A stretch of DNA of 64,000 nt, from contig NZ_RQRU01000003.1 of NCBI RefSeq assembly GCF_004335015.1, positions 124,001-188,000 of the forward strand. The letters run 5' to 3'. Below are positions 36,384 through 45,728 of the stretch, piece after piece. Position 1 is the stretch's first letter. Each line of letters opens with the position of its first letter. A program made the translations under genes and the position numbers. Under the pieces are notes generated by a model, which was not told the origin of the DNA, made no database searches, and worked only from the letters and a program-made list of their open reading frames with translations. Origin of the DNA: Psychrobacter pygoscelis (lineage in GTDB: Bacteria > Pseudomonadota > Gammaproteobacteria > Pseudomonadales > Moraxellaceae).

Positions 36384-36429
36384 CGTCTCATTCCACCACC
36401 GTGTCGAAAACACTGTGTCGAATGAGACG
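36384..36429 (-). promoter_or_regulatory. long nested hairpin upstream of acnD
   Basis: The perfect 10-bp arms CGTCTCATTC / GAATGAGACG (36384-36393, 36420-36429) enclose a second small stem GTGT / ACAC. It lies about 160 bases before acnD and 150 after prpC. No T-run follows, so it may be a processing or stability element rather than a terminator. Confidence 0.45.
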
Positions 36430-36575
36430 TCAATAGTACTATGTTGAGATTCTTGATTTGGCTGGCTAAACTACCGTGATATTGTCTTTGATTAGCTGGC
36501 TTATTTCCAATAACCTAATTTTCTAATAACCTGCTTTGCAAACAAGTTAAGGGTTGCTTACAGTATGGTACAGCG

Positions 36576-37706
36576 CTAACCACGCTCACTAATCTTAGGC
36601 ACTGAGCGTGGCTCTTCACCAATATACTCGGCACTTGGACGAATGATACGGTTGTTTGAGCGCTGCTCAAATACATGCGCGGCCCAACCCGTTAAGCGTG
36701 AACATACGAAGATTGGCGTGAATAGCTTAGTAGGAATGCCCATAAAATGATAAGTTGAAGCATGGAAGAAATCAGCATTACAGAATAGTTTCTTCTCGCG
36801 CCACATCACTTCTTCACAGCGCACTGAGACTGGGTACAAGACCTCATCGCCCACATCATTCGATAGCTTTTCAGCCCACTCTTTAATGATGACATTGCGC
36901 GGATCACTGTCTTGATAGATCGCATGACCAAAGCCCATGATCTTGTCTTTACGCGCCAGCATATCCATTAGACCTTGTTCTGCCGCATCAGGTGAGTCAA
37001 AGCTCTCGATAAGCTCCATCGCAGCCTCGTTAGCACCGCCGTGTAATGGACCGCGAAGGGTACCAATGGCGCCAGTGATACAAGAGAAGATGTCTGACAA
37101 GGTAGAGGCACAAACACGAGCAGTAAAGGTTGAAGCATTGAACTCGTGCTCAGCGTATAAAATTAGAGAGACATTCATCACGCGCTCATGTAGCTCACTT
37201 GGGGCTTTGCCATTTAGTAGATGTAAGAAATGACCACCGATAGTCGCGTCATCAGTAGCGCAATCAATCTTGACACCATCATGACTGAAGCGGTACCAGT
37301 AGTTGATGATACTTGGGAAGGCCGCGAGCATACGATTGGTTTTGTCAAGTTGCTCATCAAAGCTGTCTTCTGGCTCAAGATTACCGAGCATAGAGCAGCC
37401 TGTGCGTAAGACATCCATTGGATGCGCGCTTTGCGGAATACGCTCAAGGACGTCTTTTAGCGCTTGGGGCAAGTCGCGTAGCTGCTTAAGCTTAGCTTGG
37501 TAGTCATCGAGCTGTGCTTGAGTTGGTAATTCGCCATAAAGTAAGAGATAGGCGACCTCCTCAAAGATACAAGTCTCGGCTAAATCCTTAATATCGTAGC
37601 CACGGTAAGTAAGGCCTGAGCCGGATTTACCGACGGTAGATAATGAAGTCTTGCCAGCGACTTGACCACGAAGTCCTGCACCTGAGAGTTGCTTTCCTGC
37701 TGCCAT
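36576..37706 (-). CDS. prpC: 2-methylcitrate synthase PrpC
   Basis: PrpC condenses propionyl-CoA with oxaloacetate to 2-methylcitrate. Citrate-synthase family motifs are SGLTYRGYDIKDLAE near residue 29, the HEFNASTFTARVCASTLSD stretch containing a catalytic-type His near 188, GPLHGGANEAAMEL near 219 and GFGHAIYQDSDPRN near 257-270 with the second His. Length of 376 residues is that of the short methylcitrate/Gram-positive-like synthases, not the roughly 430-residue hexameric citrate synthase. It lies between the small lipoprotein gene and acnD. Confidence 0.95.
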   Translation of the reverse strand: MAAGKQLSGAGLRGQVAGKTSLSTVGKSGSGLTYRGYDIKDLAETCIFEEVAYLLLYGELPTQAQLDDYQAKLKQLRDLPQALKDVLERIPQSAHPMDVLRTGCSMLGNLEPEDSFDEQLDKTNRMLAAFPSIINYWYRFSHDGVKIDCATDDATIGGHFLHLLNGKAPSELHERVMNVSLILYAEHEFNASTFTARVCASTLSDIFSCITGAIGTLRGPLHGGANEAAMELIESFDSPDAAEQGLMDMLARKDKIMGFGHAIYQDSDPRNVIIKEWAEKLSNDVGDEVLYPVSVRCEEVMWREKKLFCNADFFHASTYHFMGIPTKLFTPIFVCSRLTGWAAHVFEQRSNNRIIRPSAEYIGEEPRSVPKISERG

Positions 37707-37776
37707 AGTGAATTCCTTTTAAACGATGTGAAAGTTAAGTAAATGGATAAAATTGATGATCATTTAGTACTGCTAG

Positions 37777-38448
37777 CTACAGCACGCCTTCAATATTGCA
37801 TCGAGATAACTCACCAGTAATGGTAGGTCTTAATGCTTCTAACATGCTACCTTCACCCTCAGCGTTATTCATCGCCATATATTTTTGGCCGACTGGTGAC
37901 TGCATGAACTTTTGCATCTCTGCTGATTCTTCTGCTGTTGGTTCTCCCATAGGCTTCTCCACCTCTAGGCCATTCATTACTCGCAGCTGCTCATTACCAT
38001 ACTCAATAAGCTTCATACCAACTGGCGACTCATAAAATTCATTAAGCTCATTTAATTCAGCTTCAGTAAACTTGCTTTCAAAGAATGCTTGAGATTCGGC
38101 TAGACCGATATTTGGGTCCCGAGCTTCTAAGCAGCTTTTCTGCTCAGGTGTCAAGCTACCGCTGTTAATAAGTGGCACGAATAACATATTGTTAAAAGTG
38201 TCAGAGCTAAGATGGGCGAGAGTAGAGTACTGTGGTTCGGCCGGTTGAGCTACTGGGGTAGTAGTGGCTGAGTCAGAGTCAGACGTGGTGCCGACCGTAG
38301 CATCAGTATCTACCCCTGTCGAATCCGTCGTCGTAGCTTGATCATCAGTAGCAGTATTTTTATTACAGCCGCCAGTCAATAAGGCTGTCATCAGTACACC
38401 GCTAACTAACGATACTCTGAAAAGCTTTGAGGTTAAAGAAAATGTCAT
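37777..38448 (-). CDS. lipoprotein with DUF2059-like repeats
   Basis: A 223-residue secreted lipoprotein: lipobox LTGGC with acceptor Cys at about residue 28, then an Asp/Thr/Ser-rich tether to about residue 70. The folded part resembles DUF2059: helices with KFTEAELNELNEFYESPVGM and, later, EMQKFMQSPVGQKYMAM. The SPVG motif is thus present twice. Two other cysteines (near 103 and 219) may pair. It is sandwiched between prpB and prpC with short gaps (80 and 70 bases) and must be cotranscribed, yet an envelope lipoprotein has no known step in the methylcitrate cycle. Confidence 0.75.
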   Translation of the reverse strand: MTFSLTSKLFRVSLVSGVLMTALLTGGCNKNTATDDQATTTDSTGVDTDATVGTTSDSDSATTTPVAQPAEPQYSTLAHLSSDTFNNMLFVPLINSGSLTPEQKSCLEARDPNIGLAESQAFFESKFTEAELNELNEFYESPVGMKLIEYGNEQLRVMNGLEVEKPMGEPTAEESAEMQKFMQSPVGQKYMAMNNAEGEGSMLEALRPTITGELSRCNIEGVL

Positions 38449-38528
38449 AAACTGCCTATTGGTTAAGTAGGGTGCAAAGAAGAATAGAGAATATCGCCTG
38501 CGCCTGCATAAAATAGCGCGGTTCCAAG

Positions 38529-39422
38529 TTATTTTTTATCTGCAAATAACTTATCTAGAGTTTGCTCAAACTGATGGTAGTTTAAGAAGTCGTACAACTC
38601 CATACGAGTTTGCATGGTGTCGACCACCTTCTCCTGCGTACCATCTTTAAGTAAGTGCTGATAGACGTTGAGCGCTGCTTGATTCATCGCACGAAATGCC
38701 GACAGTGGATAGAGAACCATGTCGACACCGACTTTATAAAGCTGCTCAGTGGTATAAAGGTCAGTCTGACCGAACTCCGTCATATTAGCCAGTACCGGAA
38801 TATCCAATACGTCGGTAAACTTACGATACATCTCGATATCAGTTAGCGCTTCGGCAAAAATCATATCTGCGCCCGCCTCTTGAAAGGCTACGGCACGCTC
38901 GACTGCAGCTTCTAAACCTTCGACAGATAGAGCATCGGTTCGCGCCATTACCACAAAGTCAGGATCGGTCTTAGCATCTAAAGCAGCTTTGAGACGGTCC
39001 ACCATCTCAGCGGTCGAGACAATCTCCTTGTTAGGACGGTGACCACAGCGCTTTTGCGCAACTTGATCCTCAATATGGACGGCAGCCACGCCAGCTCGCT
39101 GCATCTTTTTAATTGTTTGAGCAATATTGAAAGCACCGCCCCAACCAGTATCTACGTCAACCAAAAGCGGGGTATCGACGGCATTGGTAATTCGGCTAGC
39201 ATCTTCTAATACATTATCTAAGCTGGTCATTCCTAAATCAGGTAGACCGTACGAGGCATTAGCCACGCCTGCGCCAGATAGATAAATGGCTTTATGGCCG
39301 ACTTCAGTCGCCATCATTGCTGTATAGGCATTAATCGTACCGGCAATTTGTAAAGGTTGATTATTAGCATTTTGCTGTTGAAGGGCATCGCGAAAGCGTT
39401 TGCCTGCAGAAGTGTTGCTCAT
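38529..39422 (-). CDS. prpB: 2-methylisocitrate lyase PrpB
   Basis: PrpB cleaves 2-methylisocitrate to pyruvate and succinate, the last step of the cycle. Isocitrate-lyase-family motifs are [17 protein letters not shown] near residue 45, [12 protein letters not shown] near 83-94, [20 protein letters not shown] near 112-131 with the KRCGH active-site loop, and MARTDAL near 160. Length of 297 residues is normal. It is the first gene of the minus-strand prp set. Confidence 0.96.
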   Translation of the reverse strand: MSNTSAGKRFRDALQQQNANNQPLQIAGTINAYTAMMATEVGHKAIYLSGAGVANASYGLPDLGMTSLDNVLEDASRITNAVDTPLLVDVDTGWGGAFNIAQTIKKMQRAGVAAVHIEDQVAQKRCGHRPNKEIVSTAEMVDRLKAALDAKTDPDFVVMARTDALSVEGLEAAVERAVAFQEAGADMIFAEALTDIEMYRKFTDVLDIPVLANMTEFGQTDLYTTEQLYKVGVDMVLYPLSAFRAMNQAALNVYQHLLKDGTQEKVVDTMQTRMELYDFLNYHQFEQTLDKLFADKK

Positions 39423-39761
39423 AGCTCTATCCTTAGCTTATAAGTCATGAAAAGTTAATATTAGAATACGAGGTTTGCAGGCAAATTAAAAGGGCAAGCA
39501 GTGCTGGTCAGATTAGTATTACTATACTAACTGCTAGACTAAACTCAATCTATTTATATTTTGAATAGTATTATTGATTTATTAACTAAATTTAGATATT
39601 GCTATTTAATTAACACATAAAGCCAAGCAGTATGACTAATTTATGTTACATAAAATTACATTTAATGTTAATAATTGAATCGCCTTAGCTAAGAATAGAT
39701 AAGCATAATCAGCAATAGCAAGGATAATGCAGGCACAGAGCTAGCTTATAAGTTAGCGCTT
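39423..39761. promoter_or_regulatory. AT-rich region upstream of prpB
   Basis: About 340 bases, very AT-rich, between the LysR gene stop and prpB start. It must hold the promoter of the prp genes. I could not pick out a specific operator. Confidence 0.4.
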
Positions 39762-40706
39762 TTATAATGACTGTCGCCTATAAGTAATGCCCTTATGCTC
39801 ATAGACTTGATAGATAGTTTCTAAGAAATGCTCAAAGGCAGGGTGGGTCATCTGCGCCAGCGTATTAAGATAAATAGGGGAAGTCGCATCTTCATGCAGC
39901 AGTGATTGATAGCGAATTTGCTGGCCTCGAAGTATCTTTAAGCTATCCGGTACTAAGGTAATACCTTCTCCTGCTGCTACCAGCCCTAGCGCCACTTGTA
40001 GATCACTAACTGTCGTTGTAGAAAAGGGCGCAGCACCATATCGAGCAAACAGATTTAGCAGGGGTTCAGTCTCTATATTGCTATGGCCGGCAAGGCTAGC
40101 ATCAGCTACATTTAAATGGGTTTGGTGGTAGAGGATCAATCGATTGTCCGCCAGCTGTGGCAAGCGCAGATTGCGCACTTCAGCTAGCGGATGCACAGCG
40201 GGAAGGGCCACGACATAGCGTTCATGACGCAGTAATATCTGCCGTACCCATTCATCTTGCTGAGCAAAGCGGCCAAAGCCTACGTCAATCTCCCCTGACT
40301 TCAAGGCATCAAGCTGCTGATAAGAGGAGATATCTTTGAGCTGCACCTCAAGATCAGGTAATTGCTGCTTTAACAAAGCGATGATGTCAGGCAATAAACC
40401 ATATAATACCGAAGGCACAAAGCCAATGCTTAGCGTCTTCGGAGGATGGGCCATACGCTTAGTTAATGCGCTAATGGTATCAAGCTCTGCCAACAGTAGC
40501 TGCGATTTTTCGAAATAAAACATCCCAGCCTCAGTTAGCTGCAAAGGACGATGATAACGATCCACCAGCTCGGCACCGATCTGCTCTTCTAACTGCTTGA
40601 TAAGCCTACTAAGCGTAGGCTGTGACAGCCCTGTGGTGGTCGCCGCTGCACTGAAGCTCTGTGATTTGGCCACCGCATGAAAGGCTTGAATTTGTTTTAG
40701 CTGCAT
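39762..40706 (-). CDS. LysR-family transcription regulator
   Basis: An N-terminal winged helix-turn-helix (residues 1-60, MQLKQIQAFHAVAKSQSFSA and LSQPTLSRLIKQLEEQIGAE) is followed by a periplasmic-binding-protein-like effector domain from about 90 (LSIGFVPSVLYGLLPDI), resembling the CatM/BenM branch. Length of 314 residues is typical. It sits just upstream of prpB on the same strand rather than divergent, so control of the prp genes is possible but not shown; prp regulators known elsewhere are PrpR (sigma-54 type) or GntR proteins. Ligand unknown. Confidence 0.9.
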   Translation of the reverse strand: MQLKQIQAFHAVAKSQSFSAAATTTGLSQPTLSRLIKQLEEQIGAELVDRYHRPLQLTEAGMFYFEKSQLLLAELDTISALTKRMAHPPKTLSIGFVPSVLYGLLPDIIALLKQQLPDLEVQLKDISSYQQLDALKSGEIDVGFGRFAQQDEWVRQILLRHERYVVALPAVHPLAEVRNLRLPQLADNRLILYHQTHLNVADASLAGHSNIETEPLLNLFARYGAAPFSTTTVSDLQVALGLVAAGEGITLVPDSLKILRGQQIRYQSLLHEDATSPIYLNTLAQMTHPAFEHFLETIYQVYEHKGITYRRQSL

Positions 40707-40847
40707 AGCAGAGTCATTATTAAAAACCTACGATATAGTAGCAAAAATCTGAAACCTGCATCGACGAGTTGGTTTGGCTAGTTGCATCGACTAGCTACTT
40801 AGACTAGCTTCTTAAGTTAGCTGCTTGGATTTAATACTGGTTAAGAG

Positions 40848-41636
40848 TTAGGGGGTGGTCGCCTTAATCTCAATCTTATTGCCATCGGCCAACGTAAACG
40901 TGCCTTCGGTAATAGTCACTTTCACTGCTTGTGGGTCTTTGATGGCTTTAATAATATTCACATCAGCGATACTTGAATCAATTGCAAATTTCGTGGCGCT
41001 ATTTGGCGCTATAGGCGGCTCAAATGTCTTCAAGGGTATTAAGACAGGCTTGCCTTCTTTAAACACTTCAGCTTGGATTAGTAGCGAGCCTTTAAAGCTA
41101 TCAATCGCGACATCACCTTGATTAGATAACAAAAAGCGTAGCTTTACATTATTTAAGCTATCATCTTGACTGCTTTGTACAGGCAGTAAAGTGATGGAGT
41201 AGGGCTGACTGTTGCTAGCAGATTGTGAGAGCACAGGACTGTCTTGACCAGTAGGGTTGTCAGGATGCAGCTCCTCATATTTACGCTGCTGCTCTAACGC
41301 TTTACCAATGGTAATACTAGGCACTGCCCCTGTCTCATAAGCTTTACCAAGCTTCATGCGCAGCATATAGCGACTTAGCAGGTTACGATCTTCCTCTGAT
41401 AGCTGGTCAAAAGTATCGCCTAGCTTATCCTGCCACTTCTCAGAGTCTGTGGGGATGGTTTGTTTCATTGGGTCACTGCCAATACGATCGCAGCCTACCA
41501 AGTTTACTGTAGAAAAAGATAAGATAAGGCTGGTACTTAAGATAGCAGCTAGACTTGAGCTGCGAGATCTGCGCTGCAATAATTGACCTGCTCTACGAGA
41601 TGACTTGAGTGATTTAAAAGGCAGGGTCTTTCTCAT
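40848..41636 (-). CDS. putative lipoprotein of unknown function
   Basis: A 262-residue protein with a long Arg/Ser-rich n-region, a hydrophobic stretch (AAILSTSLILSFSTVNLVGC) and lipobox LVGC, acceptor Cys at about residue 49. The mature part has a helical segment (EKWQDKLGDTFDQLSEEDRN) and, after residue 130, beta-rich sequence (VKLRFLLSNQGDVAIDSFKG) resembling an immunoglobulin-like or DUF-type domain. GAGGAG lies 7 bases before the ATG. I do not recognise the family. Confidence 0.7.
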   Translation of the reverse strand: MRKTLPFKSLKSSRRAGQLLQRRSRSSSLAAILSTSLILSFSTVNLVGCDRIGSDPMKQTIPTDSEKWQDKLGDTFDQLSEEDRNLLSRYMLRMKLGKAYETGAVPSITIGKALEQQRKYEELHPDNPTGQDSPVLSQSASNSQPYSITLLPVQSSQDDSLNNVKLRFLLSNQGDVAIDSFKGSLLIQAEVFKEGKPVLIPLKTFEPPIAPNSATKFAIDSSIADVNIIKAIKDPQAVKVTITEGTFTLADGNKIEIKATTP

Positions 41637-41856
41637 CTGATGCTCCTCATTGGGCGCTGCTAATATGCTAACGCAAAAAATCCATATAAGCCGATAATAA
41701 AGACCGTCACTGATAACAGCTTATGACTCATTATTATTCGGTAATTATATGGATTTTAATCTAACACTAATAATTTACAATAGGATTTTTTATACCATTA
41801 ACGGCGCTAAGGCCATTTTACTGCCTTACTCATTAAGCAGCTGATTAAGCACATGG

Positions 41857-43131
41857 TTAAGCACCCAACAGCCCGGTTAAATTTGCGAGGAACAAAACAG
41901 CAAACGCTGCCAAGAACAAGAGACCGGCCACTGACCATGCATTCATAACAGGGGATAATCTTTCATGATTTTTCACGAGTCGGTAGTTGAGCCAGCCAAA
42001 TATAGGCGCTGACACAAAGGCTGTGATCATCGCAAACTTAAGCATCGCTCCTAGCTGGCCTGTGAAGAACATGATGATAATAAGGCCACCGACGGCTGAA
42101 TAGGTCGTCCAGAAAAGGACTTGTTTTTCACTAAGCTCAAGGTTGCCTTTAAGCAGTCTCCAAGATTCTGCGTTGGCTCTACCATAGCCATCGGCGCAGG
42201 TAATGGTGGTGCCAAACATACACATAAAGGCGATAAATGCGACCAATAATCTCGACCACTCACCAATGGTGGCGGTATACATGCTGATCAGCTGACCCAC
42301 ATAAGCGCCACCAGAAGTCTGAATCTCTTGACCTGACCCATATTGCACAAATACCCCAAGGCTTAAGAATAACAACGCTAAGACAGCAGAGGTCATATAG
42401 CCAACATTGAAGTCAAGTCGTCCTTGGCGATGGGTAGTATGATCGGCTTTAATTTTAGCTGAAGTCCACATAGAGTTAATAGCTGCAAACTCCAGTGGGG
42501 CTGGCATCCAGCCCATTAAGGCAACGATAAAACCTAGGGTAGCCAGATTCCATGGCGAGGTCGCAACGAAGTCTGGCGTCATAACAGTGGGCTTGCCAGC
42601 CGCGATAACCACAGCAGCGATGGTCGCAATAGTGAGCGCTATGATGATCCATTTGGTGAGACCGTCAAGCAATCTATAGTGACCAGCAATCAAAAACACC
42701 CAAGAGACCCCCATCACTATTATGGATAATGTAATGGTAGATACCTCTATGCCGGCAGGCAACATGAAGCCTAAAATAACGGCGGCCAGCAAGGCAACAG
42801 CCCCAGTACTAATGACTGATGACACGACAGATAACGCGAAAAAGACCCACAAATAGACTTTTGACTTTTTATAATAGCCTGAGATTAGCGACTCACCAGT
42901 ATCATAGACGTAGTCACTACCAAATCTAAAAAAAGGATACTTAAAAAAGTTAGCGAGAATAATCATAATTGCTAGCTGCCAGCCATAGATGGCACCTGCT
43001 TGGGTAGAGGACACCAAATGTGAGCCACCAATAGCAGCTGAGGCCATTAAAATACCGGGGCCAAAAATGCGCCAGTTAAAGCCTTGCTGCTCATTCTCGG
43101 CAGGTTGGGTATGAATAGAAGGAGTAGACAT
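41857..43131 (-). CDS. NRAMP-family-like transporter with altered metal motifs
   Basis: An inner-membrane protein with about 11 helices over 424 residues, of NRAMP overall type. Canonical NRAMPs bind metal through DPGN in helix 1 and MPH in helix 6. At the corresponding places this protein has ASAAIGGSHLVSSTQAGAIY and LMGWMPAPLEFAAINSMW, lacking the Asp and Asn and the His. It is therefore a divergent member whose substrate, metal or otherwise, is open. The start at 43131 has GAGG 6 bases upstream; the frame runs 24 codons further upstream, but that extension is AT-rich and lacks a ribosome site. It stands alone. Confidence 0.8.
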   Translation of the reverse strand: MSTPSIHTQPAENEQQGFNWRIFGPGILMASAAIGGSHLVSSTQAGAIYGWQLAIMIILANFFKYPFFRFGSDYVYDTGESLISGYYKKSKVYLWVFFALSVVSSVISTGAVALLAAVILGFMLPAGIEVSTITLSIIVMGVSWVFLIAGHYRLLDGLTKWIIIALTIATIAAVVIAAGKPTVMTPDFVATSPWNLATLGFIVALMGWMPAPLEFAAINSMWTSAKIKADHTTHRQGRLDFNVGYMTSAVLALLFLSLGVFVQYGSGQEIQTSGGAYVGQLISMYTATIGEWSRLLVAFIAFMCMFGTTITCADGYGRANAESWRLLKGNLELSEKQVLFWTTYSAVGGLIIIMFFTGQLGAMLKFAMITAFVSAPIFGWLNYRLVKNHERLSPVMNAWSVAGLLFLAAFAVLFLANLTGLLGA

Positions 43132-43673
43132 GAATACCTCAAATAAATAGATTCTATATAAATCTACGTCGTAAATAACAACTAAAATTGTGCAAATACG
43201 CACTAATTATACTTTTAGGGCACTATCTAAGTGCATGACGCTTGAAAACGTTATGGTACAAGAAATTACCGTACAACATTACAAAAAATTATTTTAGTAA
43301 TTCATAACTTCTTATATGCAGTTTATTAATCACAACTATTAAACGCCAGTTATCGCGAATTATCTAAGCACTATTTGGATAGTCGAGCATTTAAAATCCT
43401 GTCTAAAAAAGACACGGTTATTTTTAAATACTAACAACTGGTACATTAGTTTATAGATTGCTTGGCATAGTCAATCATTCATTGGTCAATCAGCAATAAT
43501 GCAAAAGAAAAATTGATGATAACTGTTGGTGATTTTTTATTTTTTGACCTTCGATAATGTGGTTTTTCTTAGTGTATATTAATAATATAGTTACAATTAT
43601 GAAATGTTTGCTTATAATAAAACGCTCAAAAGTTTAGCAACTATTAGTATCGTAATTTTTAGGCAATTCACTA
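43132..43673. other. 540-bp divergent intergenic region
   Basis: Very AT-rich, no gene recognised. It should contain the promoters of the NRAMP-like gene and of the first DUF805 gene. Confidence 0.4.
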
Positions 43674-44642
43674 ATGAAAAATAGTATAAAAAAAGACAGT
43701 TTCACTGATTTTGATTTAAGTTTAGAGGATTCGCAAGAAGCCGATGATAACCAACAGCTATCTTTAGATAAATCAGCCAAACATCAATCGGCTACGCCCC
43801 CTTTAACTGATGAAATGTTGTCCCAAAATTCAGCGTCATCAATCCTCGCTACTGAACCAGACTATTATTCACCGCCCGCGGCTGAGCATCTATCTGCTCA
43901 ACTGCCCAATGACAGATTTAATCATTCAACTTGGTATTCATTACAAGGCAGAATAGGACGAATCCAACTGGCTGCATTCGGTGTCATTTGGGGATTGGTG
44001 GTCGTCGTTATTTTTGCTTTAGCCTTTTCCTTTGGGCTTGGTCTTTCAGGTAGAAGTGCTGATTGGATTTTACTGACGCTACTTATCTTACCTATATTTA
44101 TCTATTCTTATTTGGTGCTTCCAAAGCGTCGATTGCATGATCTTAATAGATCAGGTTGGTGGTTATTACTTGCTTTTATACCAGTAGTGAACGCTATTTT
44201 TATGATTTATTTATACTGTGTCGGTGGCGATAAGGAAATTAATGATTACGGATTACCACCCGAGCCATATACTAAGCTGCAATTGGTTTTGGCAATATTG
44301 TTTTATTTATTTATGGCGGTCGGTATTCTTGCACCTGTCTTTGCACCTAGTCTCTATACAGACTCTCTAAGCTCCGAAGCTACCAGTATCGAAGAATCAA
44401 TAGCAGGGCAAAGTAGTAACTCTGAACACTCTAGCTCGGTTGCTGAGCCCGCGACGCAGCCGCAACCCTTAGAAGCTGATAGTGCTGTTCAGCAAGTAGC
44501 GTATGATTCGGGTAATGCTGCTGCCATGGAAAGTCAACCCACGACTGCTAATACTGACTTAGCTACTAATTCAACGCCTGACATCAGCTTTGAGGAGTTT
44601 AAACAGCAAGCTGATAGCCAAATCTTGTATGAAGCGGAATAA
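43674..44642 (+). CDS. DUF805 membrane protein, first copy
   Basis: A 322-residue protein. Residues 1-85 are disordered and rich in Ser, Asp and Gln. Residues 86-215 form a DUF805 domain with about four helices: YSLQGRIGRIQLAAFGVIWG, then PKRRLHDLNRSGWW and VGGDKEINDYGLPP, all family hallmarks. A fifth hydrophobic segment (MAVGILAPVFAPSLYTD) is followed by an acidic, Ala/Ser-rich 100-residue tail. Function of DUF805 is unknown. It begins a run of same-strand membrane genes leading into the MoxR cluster. Confidence 0.85.
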   Translation: MKNSIKKDSFTDFDLSLEDSQEADDNQQLSLDKSAKHQSATPPLTDEMLSQNSASSILATEPDYYSPPAAEHLSAQLPNDRFNHSTWYSLQGRIGRIQLAAFGVIWGLVVVVIFALAFSFGLGLSGRSADWILLTLLILPIFIYSYLVLPKRRLHDLNRSGWWLLLAFIPVVNAIFMIYLYCVGGDKEINDYGLPPEPYTKLQLVLAILFYLFMAVGILAPVFAPSLYTDSLSSEATSIEESIAGQSSNSEHSSSVAEPATQPQPLEADSAVQQVAYDSGNAAAMESQPTTANTDLATNSTPDISFEEFKQQADSQILYEAE

Positions 44643-44705
44643 AAAAACGCTAATAGCCCCAGTAACGATAGTATTCTTATATTATTTATTTTTAACTGCT
44701 GGCTA

Positions 44706-44750
44706 GTTGGCAAAATGTTTAATTTAGTACTAAACAATCTAGTAGCCAAC
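44706..44750. promoter_or_regulatory. nested inverted repeat between the DUF805 genes
   Basis: The outer arms GTTGGC / GCCAAC (44706-44711, 44745-44750) surround inner arms TGTTTA / TAAACA (44716-44721, 44731-44736). It could be a terminator remnant or an RNA structure between the two genes; there is no T-run. Confidence 0.35.
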
Positions 44751-44940
44751 AACAGAAATAACATGCCAACGAAGGATAACAAAGGCAGTGGCCTCTCGAC
44801 AGATAATTACAATAGATAATTACAATCGCCGACTTTTTGTTTAGTGGATAAAATGCAATAATATCAATTTTTTATAATAAAGTACTAAATACTAAAATCA
44901 TAAAATAACATTTACATCTATAAGGTAGGCAGGTAGGAAA

Positions 44941-45636
44941 ATGGATAATAATTTAAAAGTATCAAATCAGCAGCAAACTTCAACTGAGGCGCTCGATGAG
45001 CCAATATCATTGAGCAAGGCTACCCATACCAACACTACTACTGGGTTTGAAGAAACCTCTAGCATCACTAATCCGTATCAGTCTCCTGAGGCGCCTTTAC
45101 AAAGCGCTGACTTTGCACAAGTGCCGCCTAATCAAAGTAAATGGTATCACCTCCACGGTCGTATTGGGCGCTTACGTTATTTGTCATACTTGATGCTAAT
45201 GAGTATATTGATGTATGTGGTATTACTGCTTTCTATGGCAGTTATCATAGGACTTTTTGCTGATACGGCCGATATTGAATCGTCTTATCTTTGGTTATTG
45301 CTAGCTTACATTCCCGTGTTACCTTTTATTTTTTATACTGCCATTATTTACCCTAAAAGACGCTTGCATGACTTAAATCAGAGTGGCTGGTTGGCGGTGC
45401 TGATGTTTATTCCCGTTATCAACTTCTTTTTTTCACTTTATCTAATATTTGCTGCTGGCAGCGAAGGTGTTAACCAATATGGCGCGCCGCCACGACCAAA
45501 TCGAAAAATACACTATCTCAGCGCCTTTATATTTCCAATAATCGCCATTATTGGTATATTGGCTGCCATTGCTATTCCTGCCTATCAAGATTATACAGAA
45601 CGTGCTCAGCAGCAAGTCATCCAGTTTGAGCAATAG
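44941..45636 (+). CDS. DUF805 membrane protein with pilin-like C-terminal helix
   Basis: A 231-residue paralogue of the preceding gene: disordered N-terminus to about residue 65, then a DUF805 domain (YHLHGRIGRLRYLSYLML, PKRRLHDLNQSGWLAVLMFI, AAGSEGVNQYGAPPRP). The last 40 residues are striking: a hydrophobic helix ending GILAAIAIPAYQDYTERAQ, which is the well-known N-terminal helix of type IV pilins, without the preceding GFTLIE cleavage site. The first copy has a much weaker version (MAVGILAPVFAPSLYTD) at the same place. A plain homologous origin or convergence cannot be told apart by eye. Confidence 0.87.
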   Translation: MDNNLKVSNQQQTSTEALDEPISLSKATHTNTTTGFEETSSITNPYQSPEAPLQSADFAQVPPNQSKWYHLHGRIGRLRYLSYLMLMSILMYVVLLLSMAVIIGLFADTADIESSYLWLLLAYIPVLPFIFYTAIIYPKRRLHDLNQSGWLAVLMFIPVINFFFSLYLIFAAGSEGVNQYGAPPRPNRKIHYLSAFIFPIIAIIGILAAIAIPAYQDYTERAQQQVIQFEQ

Positions 45637-45728
45637 ATGAGACGTTTATTTTGGCTAGCCGTCTTAGACTGTATGGTTTTTAAATTTTAAACTGGCCCTA
45701 GAGCGGCATTGGATCTAAAACACTCATT

